A stretch of 64,000 bases of DNA from Streptomyces sp. NBC_01210 (GTDB taxonomy: Bacteria; Actinomycetota; Actinomycetes; Streptomycetales; Streptomycetaceae): the NCBI RefSeq assembly GCF_036010325.1, contig NZ_CP108549.1, positions 62,001 through 126,000 on the forward strand, given 5' to 3'. A program made the translations under genes and the position numbers. Under the pieces are notes generated by a model, which was given only the letters and a program-made list of their open reading frames with translations, had not been told where the DNA came from and did no database searches. Positions 51,933 through 61,268 of the stretch are shown here, piece by piece (the stretch's first letter is position 1; every line of letters begins with the position of its first letter).

Positions 51933-52120
51933 CTACGGGGCGGCTGGGAGGGCTTCTGTGAGGCGGTCCAGCCGCGCGTAGAGCGCGCGGGCGTGCCCGG
52001 TCAGCTGCAGGGCGATCTGCTCATAGTCGCGGGGCTCAAGGTGCGGGTCCGTCCACGCGAGCACGGCGGTGACGAGTGCCTCGTACGGGGCGCGGTTCAA
52101 GGGGAGTTCGGCCTCGATCA
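51933..52120 (-). pseudogene. C-terminal fragment of an unrecognised small protein
   Basis: The minus strand reads IEAELPLNRAPYEALVTAVL, then WTDPHLEPRDYEQIALQLTG and HARALYARLDRLTEALP before a TAG. The segment is clearly protein-like but has no start codon. It ends abruptly near 52120, where AT-richer DNA begins. It is probably the tail of a small Streptomyces protein whose 5' end was lost. Confidence 0.45.
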
Positions 52121-52430
52121 GGCAAAAACCTGCTGATCATCAGAGTTCGTGAGGCTTCGCGGCTGCTCGGGTGATCTTTGATGACACGCACTATCTCAAG
52201 TAATCCTTCGGTGCCTGTCAGCAGAGAGTGGTTCCGTTCATAGCCATGGGGCACGCGGGCTGTCGCTGTGGTCGGCGGCACCGTCAGGCCCTCCCTCGAC
52301 AGCCCCCGGGGCTGTCCAGCCGCGGTGGCATCGGCCTGCGGTGAGCCGAGGTGACCGGGCCGACGGCTCGCTTTCGCCGACACGTCATCCCGATCTCCCG
52401 TGCATCACAGGCAGCTGTATGAGGAGAGCG
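52121..52430. other. intergenic region
   Basis: No convincing gene is visible. It holds the upstream region of the secreted-protein gene, with a GAGGAG ribosome site at 52421. Confidence 0.4.
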
Positions 52431-53255
52431 ATGACGGATACGCCCCGGCTCCGTGGCCCGAGCGCCCCGTCGGCGTCCCGCCGGGCGTGGCTGCGCGGTG
52501 CGCTGCTGGGCGGCGCGGCGCTCGCGGTCGCCGCGCCTCCGGTCGGTGCGGCCCTGTTGCGCAGGGCCGCGGTGCCGGCACCGTTCCGTCCGACGTTTCC
52601 GCGCAGCGGGCTGGTGACCAACGAGTACGCCCACTGGAACCCAGACGGGGTGGGCGCGCGCCTGTCTGACGTCTGGGACATGACCAGCGGCTCCGTCTTC
52701 GCCGACGACGGAGCCGCCTGGTCCGGGGTCCCGGACAGTCGAACCCCGAACGCCAACTGCACAAACGGCAACAATTCTTGTGTGTTTCGGCTGGCCAGCC
52801 AGCGGCACGACTTCGAGAACACCGTCGTCACCCTGCAGATGCGGCTCGACGCGCTGGTCACGACGCCCCGTACCCCCGCACTCGCCTGGGACGGGTTGCA
52901 CATCTGGCTGCGCTATCACGACGAGACGGAACTCTATGCGGTCAGCGTCGCACGCCGTGACGGGGTCTGCGTCATCAAGCGCAAGAATCCCCCCGGAAAT
53001 GAGAACGGCGGTACGTACTACGAAATCGGCTCGACCGCCCGGAACGTCTTCCCTTACAACACCTGGGTGGATGTCAGGACCAGTATCGCCACGCAGTCCA
53101 ACCATACGGTCCGGCTCACCCTCGATGTCGGCGGGCGGCGAGTGCTGGACGTCGTGGACACGAAGCCCATGAATCTCCTTCTCGCCGGCGGCGTCGGAGT
53201 CCGGGGGGACAACGCCGATTTCCAGTTCAGGAACCTCGTCGCGATCTCGTCCTAA
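52431..53255 (+). CDS. secreted protein with Tat signal and concanavalin-like domain
   Basis: The 274-aa protein starts at ATG 52431 after GAGGAG. It has a twin-arginine signal: SASRRAWLRGALLGGAALAV followed by an AAPPVGA cleavage region. The exported part (LVTNEYAHWNPDG; DVWDMTSGSVFADDGAAWSG; FRLASQRHDFENTVVTLQMR; GLHIWLRYHDETELYAVSVA; GVGVRGDNADFQFRNLVAIS) has the jelly-roll pattern of LamG/DUF1080-like carbohydrate-binding proteins. No catalytic residues are evident; it may bind a polysaccharide. The RCC1-repeat gene follows 67 bp later. Confidence 0.65.
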   Translation: MTDTPRLRGPSAPSASRRAWLRGALLGGAALAVAAPPVGAALLRRAAVPAPFRPTFPRSGLVTNEYAHWNPDGVGARLSDVWDMTSGSVFADDGAAWSGVPDSRTPNANCTNGNNSCVFRLASQRHDFENTVVTLQMRLDALVTTPRTPALAWDGLHIWLRYHDETELYAVSVARRDGVCVIKRKNPPGNENGGTYYEIGSTARNVFPYNTWVDVRTSIATQSNHTVRLTLDVGGRRVLDVVDTKPMNLLLAGGVGVRGDNADFQFRNLVAISS

Positions 53256-53322
53256 CCACTGGCCTGATCACCAGGCTGCGCCGGTCACATCGGGCCCCAC
53301 CCCCGTCCAGAAGGAGAAGCGC

Positions 53323-54528
53323 ATGAAGATCCCGGTTTTCGTACCGCCGCGGAGGGCCGGAACACCGGCTCCCCCAATCCTGTTGGCCCTGCTGTTCGCG
53401 CTGGTGGCGTCGGTACTTGCCACGCCGCTGGCGTTCGGCGGTGTCCGCGCCCCCCGTGCGGCGGTCCCGTTGAGCGGTGTCACGGCGATCGCCGCCGGGG
53501 ACAGCCACACCCTGGCGCTGATGAAGGACGGCACCGTCAAGGCGTGGGGTATGAACACCGTCGGCCAGATCGGTGACGGCACCAACACCGAGCGGCTCAG
53601 CCCCGTCACGGTCCCCGGGCTGACCGGGGTGCGGGCCATCTCCGCCCATGGCCACCACAGCATGGCACTGCTGTCCGACGGCACCGTCCGGGCCTGGGGC
53701 TGGAACGCGTTCGGGCAGCTCTGTGACGGCACCACCACCGACCGGAACCGCCCGACCGAGCCCGTGGACCTTGACGGCGTGAGGATGATCGCGACCGACG
53801 AAGGGCACACCATCGCCCTGATGTCCGACGGCAGCGTCAAGGCGTGCGGCTGGAACGCGTACGGGCAGATCGGTGACGGCACCACCACCGACCGGCACAC
53901 CCCCGTCACGATTCCCGGGCTGCGCGACCCACGGGAGATTGCCGTCGGCCATGCGCACAGCGAACTCGTGGAGCCGGACAAGACTGTCGTGGCCTGGGGA
54001 AACAACTACGATGGCCGTCTCGGTGACGGCACTGTCATCCACCGGCACAGGCCCGTCAAGGTCCTCGGGCTGACCCGCGTGCGGTACTTGGCGTCCCACA
54101 AAGCACACAGCCTGGCCGTGCGGAACAACGGAACCGTCTGGTCCTGGGGCTGGAACTTCTACGGTCAGCTCGGTGACGGCACCACCACCGACCGGCACGC
54201 CCCGGTTCTGGTGCCCACACTGACGGACGTGCGGGACGTCTCGGTCGGCCTGGCCCACAGTCTGGCCCTGCAACAAGGCGGCAGGGTCAGGACCTGGGGC
54301 TGGAACTACTTCGGTCAGCTCGGTGACGGCACCACCACCGACCACCTCCTCCCGGTGACCGTTGTCGGGCTGTCCCAGGTGAAGGCGGTCCAGGGCGGGG
54401 ACAACCACTCCGTGGCGCTGATCTCCGACGGCACCGTCCGGACCTGGGGCCGCAACGACAACGGCCAGCTCGGTGACGGCACCACCACCGACCGGTACCG
54501 CCCCATCAAAGTGCTCCAGTCCTCGTAG
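53323..54528 (+). CDS. secreted RCC1-repeat beta-propeller protein
   Basis: The 401-aa protein begins with a signal peptide (APPILLALLFALVASVLATP) and then about seven repeats of roughly 50 residues. Each has HxxAL..DGTV.AWG.N..GQLGDGTTTDR and ends V.gL..VR. This is a complete RCC1 beta-propeller. Secreted RCC1-repeat proteins in actinobacteria are common, but their ligands are mostly unknown. AGAAGGAGAAGCGC precedes ATG 53323. A perfect hairpin terminator follows at 54648. Confidence 0.85.
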   Translation: MKIPVFVPPRRAGTPAPPILLALLFALVASVLATPLAFGGVRAPRAAVPLSGVTAIAAGDSHTLALMKDGTVKAWGMNTVGQIGDGTNTERLSPVTVPGLTGVRAISAHGHHSMALLSDGTVRAWGWNAFGQLCDGTTTDRNRPTEPVDLDGVRMIATDEGHTIALMSDGSVKACGWNAYGQIGDGTTTDRHTPVTIPGLRDPREIAVGHAHSELVEPDKTVVAWGNNYDGRLGDGTVIHRHRPVKVLGLTRVRYLASHKAHSLAVRNNGTVWSWGWNFYGQLGDGTTTDRHAPVLVPTLTDVRDVSVGLAHSLALQQGGRVRTWGWNYFGQLGDGTTTDHLLPVTVVGLSQVKAVQGGDNHSVALISDGTVRTWGRNDNGQLGDGTTTDRYRPIKVLQSS

Positions 54529-55250
54529 CGCCTGGCCCTGGGCCAGCGCCCGCCCCCACCAGCGCGCTCGGACCGCCTCCCGTGTGCGCTGCGCCGCGGG
54601 CCAGCGTGGACATTCGTGGCGTCAACGCTCCCGGCGGGAATCACCTACCGAAGCCCTCGTAGTACGGCTACGAGGGCTTCGGCCATTTTGGCGAGCGCGT
54701 GTGCCGGTCGTCCCGACCGGGCAGACGCCGCTGCCGTTCAACTAGATGAGAGAACAACGCCTGGACCTTCGCCGCCACCAAACCGCGGCGGTCCAGCCAG
54801 GCCGGCTGGCGGCCGGTGTTGGTGGCTCCCAGGTGAAGGACGGACTGAACCGTCCACTGCCGTCGGCCATCCAGTCCGCCAGACCCTCGACGGCTTCATC
54901 GTCGAAACCGGACTGATCCTCACGCCGCCCTGACCATCACCCCGAAGAGCAAGCCTCAGTTGCTGCAGTGCGGGGCGGGGAGTAGACGCGGTCGCCAGCC
55001 ACGCGCCCAGTGGTCGTGACTGCCCCTGAACTCCACCGCGCCCCAGGAGGGCGTTCGGAGTGGAATCGCTCCAGGTGTCCGGCTGTTGATGGCACGGCAC
55101 GGACTCCTTCCGCGATCCCGCCCGGCCAATCAGGTCCGTCTCTCCCGTGCTTGATGTTTGCGCACGTCTTGAGGCTATATGCCCGTCTTTGTGTGGGACT
55201 GTGACTGTCGAAAGTCTCGCTTGACATTGACCAAGACGGAAGAAGCATCC
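54529..55250. other. intergenic region between the RCC1 and ice-binding genes
   Basis: Apart from the hairpin at 54648-54682, about 500 bp hold no recognisable protein. A weakly protein-like stretch near 54760-54930 has no start and no motif. The promoter of the ice-binding gene should be near 55150-55240. Confidence 0.4.
54648..54682. terminator. strong hairpin terminator
   Basis: A perfect 15-bp stem (CCGAAGCCCTCGTAG and CTACGAGGGCTTCGG) has a 5-nt loop and then CCATTTTG. It lies 120 bp after the RCC1 gene. Confidence 0.8.
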
Positions 55251-56330
55251 ATGGTGACCACTGGCCTCACAGGCCCCTTCCGCAGGATTGCCGCCCGATT
55301 CCGGCTGGCCCCGGCCCTGACCTTGTGTGCGACCACTGCCCTGATCGGTGTAGCCGCGCCGGCGAGCGCGAGCGCAGCCGCGCCGGCGAGCGCGAGCGTG
55401 AGAGCGGCCACGCCGCCGGTATCGCTGGCCACCGCCGGAAACTTCGCGGTTCTCGCCGCGTCGACGGTCACGAACACCGGTCCCACCACGGTCAACGGCG
55501 ACCTCGGACTGAGCCCGGGCACATCGGTCACCGGCTTTCCTCCCGGGCAGGTGAACGGGACCCAGCACGTGGCCGACGCTGTCGCACTGCAGGCCAAGAA
55601 CGACCTGACCGCCGCGTACAACGACGCGGAGGGGCGCCCGGCCACGGCCACCGTCCCGGTGGAACTCGGCGGAACCACCAAGACCCCCGGCGTGTACCAA
55701 ACTTCCGCCGGCACGCTCGGAATCACCGGAAAGCTGACCCTCGACGCTCAGGGCGACCCGAACGCCGTCTTCATCTTCAAGGCCGCATCCACCCTCACCA
55801 CAGCGTCCGGAAGCAGCGTGAACCTCGTGAACGGCGCGCGGGCATGCAACGTCTTCTGGCAGGTCGGAAGCTCCGCGACGCTCGGAACCAACTCCACCCT
55901 CCGGGGAAACGTCCTGGCCCTCGCCTCGATCACCGTCACGACCGGGGTGACAGTGGACGGCCGGACACTGGCCCGCAACGCCGCGGTCACGCTGGACAGT
56001 GACACGATCACCCGCCCGAACTGCGACCAAGCGCCTGTCACCACCACAACCACCACCAGCCTGACCTCTTCGGCCAACCCCGCGCCGGTGAGTCAGACGG
56101 TCACTTTCACCGCCGCAGTGAAGGCCGGTTCCGGTACGGCCATCCCCAATGGCCTCGTGGTGTTCATGGACAGGTCACAGCTCATCGCCGTAGTCCCCCT
56201 CGACAGCACCGGGCACGCAGTCTTCACCACCAACCTGGCCGTCGGCCTTCACCTGATCCAGGCCGCCTACCTGGGTGCGGAGGGGTTCGCCGACAGCACC
56301 TCACCTACGATCTACCAGCTCATCCAATAG
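55251..56330 (+). CDS. ice-binding-like (DUF3494) secreted protein with Ig-like domain
   Basis: The 359-aa protein starts at ATG 55251. It has a signal peptide with a 24-nt tandem duplication (AAPASAS repeated). The DUF3494 domain follows: LATAGNFAVLAASTVTNTGP, VNGDLGLSPGTSVTGFPPG, DLTAAYNDAEGRP, GTLGITGKLTLDAQGDPNAV, FIFKAASTLTTASGSSVNLV and a DTITRPNC end. A C-terminal ~95-residue Ig-like domain (TTTTTTSLTSSANPAPVSQT; ALVAYLG-type repeats) completes it. DUF3494 proteins form beta-solenoids that bind ice or act as adhesins. A related, decayed gene follows at 56590. Confidence 0.85.
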   Translation: MVTTGLTGPFRRIAARFRLAPALTLCATTALIGVAAPASASAAAPASASVRAATPPVSLATAGNFAVLAASTVTNTGPTTVNGDLGLSPGTSVTGFPPGQVNGTQHVADAVALQAKNDLTAAYNDAEGRPATATVPVELGGTTKTPGVYQTSAGTLGITGKLTLDAQGDPNAVFIFKAASTLTTASGSSVNLVNGARACNVFWQVGSSATLGTNSTLRGNVLALASITVTTGVTVDGRTLARNAAVTLDSDTITRPNCDQAPVTTTTTTSLTSSANPAPVSQTVTFTAAVKAGSGTAIPNGLVVFMDRSQLIAVVPLDSTGHAVFTTNLAVGLHLIQAAYLGAEGFADSTSPTIYQLIQ

Positions 56331-56346
56331 AGCTGAGCCACCGTCG

Positions 56347-56377
56347 GCCTCCGCGCACCGATGCTGTGCGCGGAGGC
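56347..56377. terminator. hairpin terminator after the ice-binding gene
   Basis: A perfect 12-bp stem (GCCTCCGCGCAC and GTGCGCGGAGGC) has a 7-nt loop, 17 bp past the stop. Confidence 0.75.
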
Positions 56378-56589
56378 AGGCCGGCGGTCGGACGGGTGGC
56401 CATGGAGTACGTGCCGGGGGTCCGCCCGGCGAGGCAGCCCAGGGCACCGAACAAGAACCCCGGCGTCGCCCGTCGGCGGCCGGATCCAGGCGTCCCGGAC
56501 GTCCAAGGTCCGGTGCCACGACGGCTGGTGAGCCCCGTGAACAACCCTCCAGGCATGAAGCTCAATGACGACAAGAAGGGGCCGCTCCT

Positions 56590-57753
56590 GTGACAGTGGA
56601 TGCCATCCTGTCCACGACCGGGGACAGAGGGCATAGACGCACTCGACTCAAGAGAATCCTCGTCCTGCTCCCCGGATTGGCCTGGCTGGTGGCGGCCGTT
56701 CTGGGCCCGAGCCCCTCGTACGCCGCAGAAGCACCCGTAGCGCTGGGGACCGCTACCAGTTACGCGGTGCTGGCCGGTTCAACGATCACCAGTACGGGCG
56801 CCAGCGTCATCAACGGCGACCTGGGGCTGAGCCCCGGCACTTCGGTGACCGGCTTTCCGCCCGGACACGTCAACGGGGTGCAGCATGTCGCCGACGCCGC
56901 CGCCGTCCAAGCGAAGTCCGACCTGAGCACCGCCTACAACGACGCGGCCGGCCGGACACCCACCACCAACCTCACCTCACCGGGCAATATCGGCGGAACG
57001 ACGCTGCGCCCGGCGTCCACAAGGCCGCGTCGTCACTGAATATCACCGGCACCGTCACGCTCGACGCCCAGGGCGACCCCAACGCCGTCTTCGTCTTCCA
57101 GATCGGCTCGACCCTGATCACGGCGCCGGGGAGCCATGTCAGCCTCGCAGGCGGAGCACAGGCTTGTAGCGTCTTCTGGCAGGTGGGCAGCTCCGCCACC
57201 ATCGACACCACTTCCGTCTTCAAAGGCAACGTCCTGGCCCTGACGGCCATCACGGTGAACACCAACGCGGTGATCGAGGGCAGGGTCCTGGCGCAGAATG
57301 CCGCGGTCACGCTGGACACCAACACCATCACGACGGCGAACTGCACCGGTCCGCAACTGTCGATCACGACACCGGCAGCGGGGCACCCGACGGAACGATC
57401 ACCGGGCAACTGGGACCGGTGACGGTCGACGCCAGCGGTGTCGACTCCTGGACGGCCACCGTCTCCGTGACCAGCTGCACCACGGGTGGCGGCTCACCTG
57501 CCGAGACCATCCCGAAGAGCCGTCTCGCCTACTGGTCGGGACCGGCCACAGCGAAGACCGGCACCGGTACCGCCACCCCGGGGCAGGGCACACCGGCGCA
57601 AGCACAGAGCCTGAGCACCCCCGCACGGCGTTCAGCCTGCAGCCAGGTACCGCAGTCACCTCTGTGACCTGGACGCCGACCCTGATCGTCTCGGTGCCCG
57701 CCCTCGCCGTGGCAGGCAGCTACACCGCAACTGTGACGCACTCCGTCGCATAG
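56590..57753 (+). pseudogene. second ice-binding-like (DUF3494) gene, decayed by frameshifts
   Basis: The gene begins with a signal peptide (KRILVLLPGLAWLVAAVLGP) and a DUF3494 start (LGTATSYAVLAGSTITSTGA; GDLGLSPGTSVTGFPPG). Loss of one base near 57006 (CTGCGCCC for CTGGCGCCC) breaks the frame, which resumes PGVHKAASSLNITGTVTLDA ... DTNTITTANC. Further frame changes near 57400 and 57620 separate the tail domain (VDSWTATVSVTSCTTGG; LQPGTAVTSVTWTPTLIVS; GSYTATVTHSVA). The tail differs from that of the intact paralogue, so the pair diverged before decay. Confidence 0.75.
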
Positions 57754-57814
57754 TGCTGATCCCCGCAAGAAGGAGCCCCCCATCGTGCCGAGAGCACGCC
57801 AGGCCCACCCGCCG

Positions 57815-59479
57815 GGGACTGTCCAATATCAACGGCCCTGTCTCGCTTTCGGTGGTGACGGAGCGTCGTGATGGGTCGTTGTCACTCGCGTGAAGGATGT
57901 CAACGAGCTCGTGCAGACGGTCTTTTCGGGCCTGTCCCCGCTGGTCATCGAGGATGTGGTCGACGAAGGTGAGCGGATCGTGGTGCGGGCACGGACTCCC
58001 CGGGACACTGCGGTCTGCCCGGTGTGCGGGGCCCCGTCGGAACGCGTGCACGGCTATCACTGGCGGACAGTCGCGGACGTGCCGGTCGATGAACGACGGG
58101 TGGTGGTCCGTGTGCGGGTGCGGCGTCTGGTGTGTCCCACGCGCGGCTGCCGCCACACCTTCCGCGAACAGGTGCCCGGCGTCCTGGACCGGTACCAGCG
58201 GCGTACGACCCGCCTGACCGGGCAAGTCAAGGCCGTGGTCAAGGAGTTAGCGGGCCGGGCCGGGGCACGTCTGCTGGCGATATTGGCGGTGAGCCTGTGG
58301 CGTCACACGGCCCTGCGCGCCCTGCTGCGGATCCCGTTGCCCACCGGGCGGGTGCCCCGTGTGATCGGCGTCGACGACTTCGCACTGCGCCGGCGGCACC
58401 GCTATGCCACCGTGATCATCGATGCCGAGACTCATGAGCGGATCGACGTGCTGCCCGGCCGCACGGCCGACACCCCGGAGGCGTGGCTGCGCGAGCATCC
58501 GGGCATCGAGATCGTGTGCCGTGACGGCTCGGCGACCTATGCTGAGGCGATCCGGCGCGCCCTGCCTGACGCGGTGCAGGTCGCGGACCGGTGGCATGTG
58601 TGGCACAACCTGTGCGAAGCCGCGCTGAGCGAGGTCAAGGCGCACAGCGCCTGTTGGGCCACCGTGCTGGACGCACCCATCTACGACGGGCCCCGCGCCC
58701 AAACCACCCTGGAACGCTGGCACCAGGTCCACGGCCTGCTCGACCAGGGCGTCGGCTTGCTCGAATGCGCCCGCCGTCTCCAACTGGCCCTGAACACCGT
58801 CAAACGCTACGCCCGCGCCGATCGGCCCGAGCGCTTGCTCCGCGTCCCCAAGTACCGCGCCAGCCTCGTCGACCCCTACCGCGAGCACCTGCGCAAACGC
58901 CGAGCCGATGACCCCGGCGTCCCTGTCAAGCACCTCTTCGAAGAGATCAAAGCCCTCGGCTTCACGGGCTGCCTGAACCTCCTGCACAAGTACATCAACC
59001 AGGGCCGCGCGGACGCCGACCGCAGCCATATCTCCCCGCGCAGGCTCGCCCGGATGCTGCTGACCAGGCCCGACAACCTCAAGGCCGAGCAACACGAGCT
59101 CCTGGCCAAGCTCACCACCGCCTGCCCTGAGATGACCCAACTTGCCACCGATATCAGGGACTTCGCCCCGCTCCTTACGCCGCACGCCGACAACGCCGAC
59201 GCGCTCACGCGCTGGATCGCCCAAGTCCGAGCAGCCGACCTGCCCCATCTACATGCCTTCACCCGGGGCCTGGACCGGGACATCGACGCCGTGATCGCCG
59301 GGCTCACGCTTCCGTACAGCAACGGCCCCACCGAGGGCGTCAACACCAGGACCAAACGGATCGCACGCCAGATGCACGGACGAGCAGGCTTCACCCTGCT
59401 TCGGCACCGCATCCTCCTCGGATAGCAGCACGCTCCGTCACCACCGAAAGCGAGACAGGGCCAAAAAAATGACAGTCCC
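57815..59479. mobile_element. ISL3-family insertion element
   Basis: GGGACTGTC occurs at both termini in inverted order (57815-57823 and 59471-59479). An identical 33-bp inverted block from GGCCCTGTCTCGCTTTC onward lies at 57834-57866 and 59430-59462. The transposase fills the interior. I see no clear target duplication (flanks CACCCGCC and TCATAGCG), so the exact ends or later rearrangement remain open. Confidence 0.8.
57890..59425 (+). CDS. ISL3-family transposase
   Basis: The 511-aa protein has an N-terminal zinc-finger pair (CPVCGAPSERVHGYHWRTVA; CPTRGCRHTF), a helix-turn-helix, and a DDE core (RVIGVDDFALRRRHRYATVI; VCRDGSATYAEAIRRALPDA; YSNGPTEGVNTRTKRIARQM with the glutamate). These are ISL3 hallmarks. 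It starts at GTG 57890, ends just inside the right inverted repeat, and looks intact. Confidence 0.93.
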   Translation: MKDVNELVQTVFSGLSPLVIEDVVDEGERIVVRARTPRDTAVCPVCGAPSERVHGYHWRTVADVPVDERRVVVRVRVRRLVCPTRGCRHTFREQVPGVLDRYQRRTTRLTGQVKAVVKELAGRAGARLLAILAVSLWRHTALRALLRIPLPTGRVPRVIGVDDFALRRRHRYATVIIDAETHERIDVLPGRTADTPEAWLREHPGIEIVCRDGSATYAEAIRRALPDAVQVADRWHVWHNLCEAALSEVKAHSACWATVLDAPIYDGPRAQTTLERWHQVHGLLDQGVGLLECARRLQLALNTVKRYARADRPERLLRVPKYRASLVDPYREHLRKRRADDPGVPVKHLFEEIKALGFTGCLNLLHKYINQGRADADRSHISPRRLARMLLTRPDNLKAEQHELLAKLTTACPEMTQLATDIRDFAPLLTPHADNADALTRWIAQVRAADLPHLHAFTRGLDRDIDAVIAGLTLPYSNGPTEGVNTRTKRIARQMHGRAGFTLLRHRILLG

Positions 59480-59605
59480 TCATAGCGATCGGCAACCAAC
59501 TGGCCTGCGCACTCTGCAGCCCTGTCAGCACACCACTGTCAGCGGAGGACCCCACGCCAACCAGCGAAAACACCGGCTATACCACTGACACATCAGTGAC
59601 GAAAA

Positions 59606-60354
59606 CCCACTGCAGGAACGCCGTGGCGGGACGTGCCCGAGCGGTACGGGCCGTGGGACCGGGTCTACGACCTGTTCCGGCGCTGGCAACGGGACGGCAC
59701 CTGGAAGCGCATCTTCACCGCGCTGCAGTCCCAGGCGGACGCGAAGGAGCTGATCACCTGGGATGTCAGCGTCGACTCGACGGTGTGCCGTGCCCATCAG
59801 CACGCCGCCGGGGCGGTTAAAAGGGGGATCTCCAGAGGGAGCCGCCCGGGGGCATCGAGACCGAGCCGGACGACCACGGCCTCGGGCGCTCACGGGGCGG
59901 GCTGACCACCAAGGTCCATCTCGCGGTCGAGCAGGGGCAAAAGCCCATGTCGATCGTCATCACGGCCGGGCAGCGCGGGGATTCCCCACAGTTCGAGCCG
60001 GTCCTGGAGCGGATCCGAGTGCCCCGGCAGGGGCTGGGGCGTCCACGCAAACGGCCCGACAAGGTGCGCGCCGACAAGGCATACGGATCCCGGAAGAACC
60101 GCTCCTACCTGCGCCGACGCGGGATCCGCTGCACGATCCCGGAGAAAAAGGACCAGATCCACAACCGCAAGAAGCTCGGCTCCCGCGGCGGTCGGCCACC
60201 GAGCTTCGACAAGACCGACTACCGCGAGCGCCACGCGGTCGAGTGCGGCATCAATCGCCTCAAACGCCACCGTTCTGTGGCCACCCGATATGACAAACTC
60301 GCGGTCCGCTACGAAGCGACTGTGCTGGTCGCGGGCACCAACGAGTGGCTGTAA
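59606..60354 (+). pseudogene. IS5-family transposase, 5'-truncated, frame change near 59820
   Basis: It starts mid-protein at GTPWRDVPERYGPWDRVYDL and contains TWKRIFTALQSQADAKELI, WDVSVDSTVCRAHQHAAGA with the first catalytic aspartate, then, in the -1 frame, [60 protein letters not shown] and the end region [15 protein letters not shown]. The shift falls in GTTAAAAGGGGG. IS5-type elements often use programmed -1 shifts at such runs, but the missing N-terminus shows this copy is dead. Confidence 0.75.
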
Positions 60355-60375
60355 CCAGCACGGCTGCACCACTGC

Positions 60376-60906
60376 CTACAGAGTGATCCAGTAGCGGCGC
60401 TTGATGCCCGCGTCGGTGGTGCGGACATCCTCCAAGACGCCACCGTTGCGCTCGATGCTGCGCGCCGATCCGACATTGTCGTCGTCGCAGGTGACGAGGA
60501 CCCGCCCCAGACCGAACGCACGGGCCTCGAGTAGAACCGCCCCGACGGCCCACGTGGCCAAGCCGCGTCTCCGGGCGGAGGGCCGGATGCTATAGCCGAT
60601 GTGCCCGCCGACATCGAGCAGAAAGGCGTTCAGATAGTGCCGCAGATCGATGGCTCCCAGATAGCTGTCGCCCTCGACGATCCACCAGTGGGTGGCGTGG
60701 ACGCGCTCTTCTCCCACGGCAACTGACCTGTCCGACTGCTGCTGCAGTTGCTCAACCCACGCCGAGAAAACCTCGGGGGTGTCGAGGCCGGCTTCAGGTG
60801 CGAGACGCAAGCCGGTCCCGTCCTGATGGGCACCTGGAGACCACTCGTCACGCGCCGCGAGCCATGAGGACTGGAGCCGACCTGTGGGTGTGATCAGTTC
60901 AGGCAT
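60376..60906 (-). CDS. GNAT-family N-acetyltransferase (RimJ-like)
   Basis: The 176-aa protein from ATG 60906 (PELITPTGRLQSSWLAARDE) has a RimJ/RimL-type GNAT pattern: THWWIVEGDSYLGAIDLRHY, then GGHIGYSIRPSARRRGLATW with the acetyl-CoA loop R-R-R-G-L-A, LGRVLVTCDDDNVGSARSIE and NGGVLEDV. It probably acetylates an amine, perhaps a protein N-terminus or an antibiotic. It lies between transposase remnants. Confidence 0.75.
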   Translation of the reverse strand: MPELITPTGRLQSSWLAARDEWSPGAHQDGTGLRLAPEAGLDTPEVFSAWVEQLQQQSDRSVAVGEERVHATHWWIVEGDSYLGAIDLRHYLNAFLLDVGGHIGYSIRPSARRRGLATWAVGAVLLEARAFGLGRVLVTCDDDNVGSARSIERNGGVLEDVRTTDAGIKRRYWITL

Positions 60907-61268
60907 GCGGGCGACGATAACACTCGTTCGTCCCCTGTGATCAGGCATTTTGCGCTGGTCCGGGCCCACGACTGCTCGCGCATCACACCCGCATGACGCG
61001 TGATCATCCACAACCAAGATCTACTTTCACAACAGTCCACCATGTCCCTGACGGGACGCCTCGCCGGCGTGAAAATCGGTAGTGCGGCTGACCGCCGACG
61101 CCGGTAGTGCCTTGGGAGATCGATCCCGCGAAACAGTCTGGTGCCGGAGCTGGCCTGAGGGACCACGCACTGTTGCCACGAGCACGCCGTTCAGAATCCC
61201 GACCGTCCCTTCCGCTCCCGGTCAGCCGCACCCGTGGCCATCTGAGCGAGGAACGAGGTGGGAAACGC
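60907..61268. other. intergenic region between the acetyltransferase and the IS110 gene
   Basis: I see no convincing gene. The region should contain the left end of the IS110-type element; that family usually lacks terminal inverted repeats, so its limit cannot be fixed here. Confidence 0.35.

Noticed and set aside
58247-59248. 333-codon minus-strand frame in the ISL3 element
   Set aside because: Antisense of an intact ISL3 transposase.
57807-59487. 8-bp target duplication for the ISL3 element
   Set aside because: The flanks CACCCGCC and TCATAGCG do not match at any nearby offset.
59810-59830. programmed -1 frameshift in the IS5-type remnant
   Set aside because: The A4G5 run is suggestive, but it is not a canonical in-frame slippery heptamer and the gene lacks its 5' part, so decay explains it as well.
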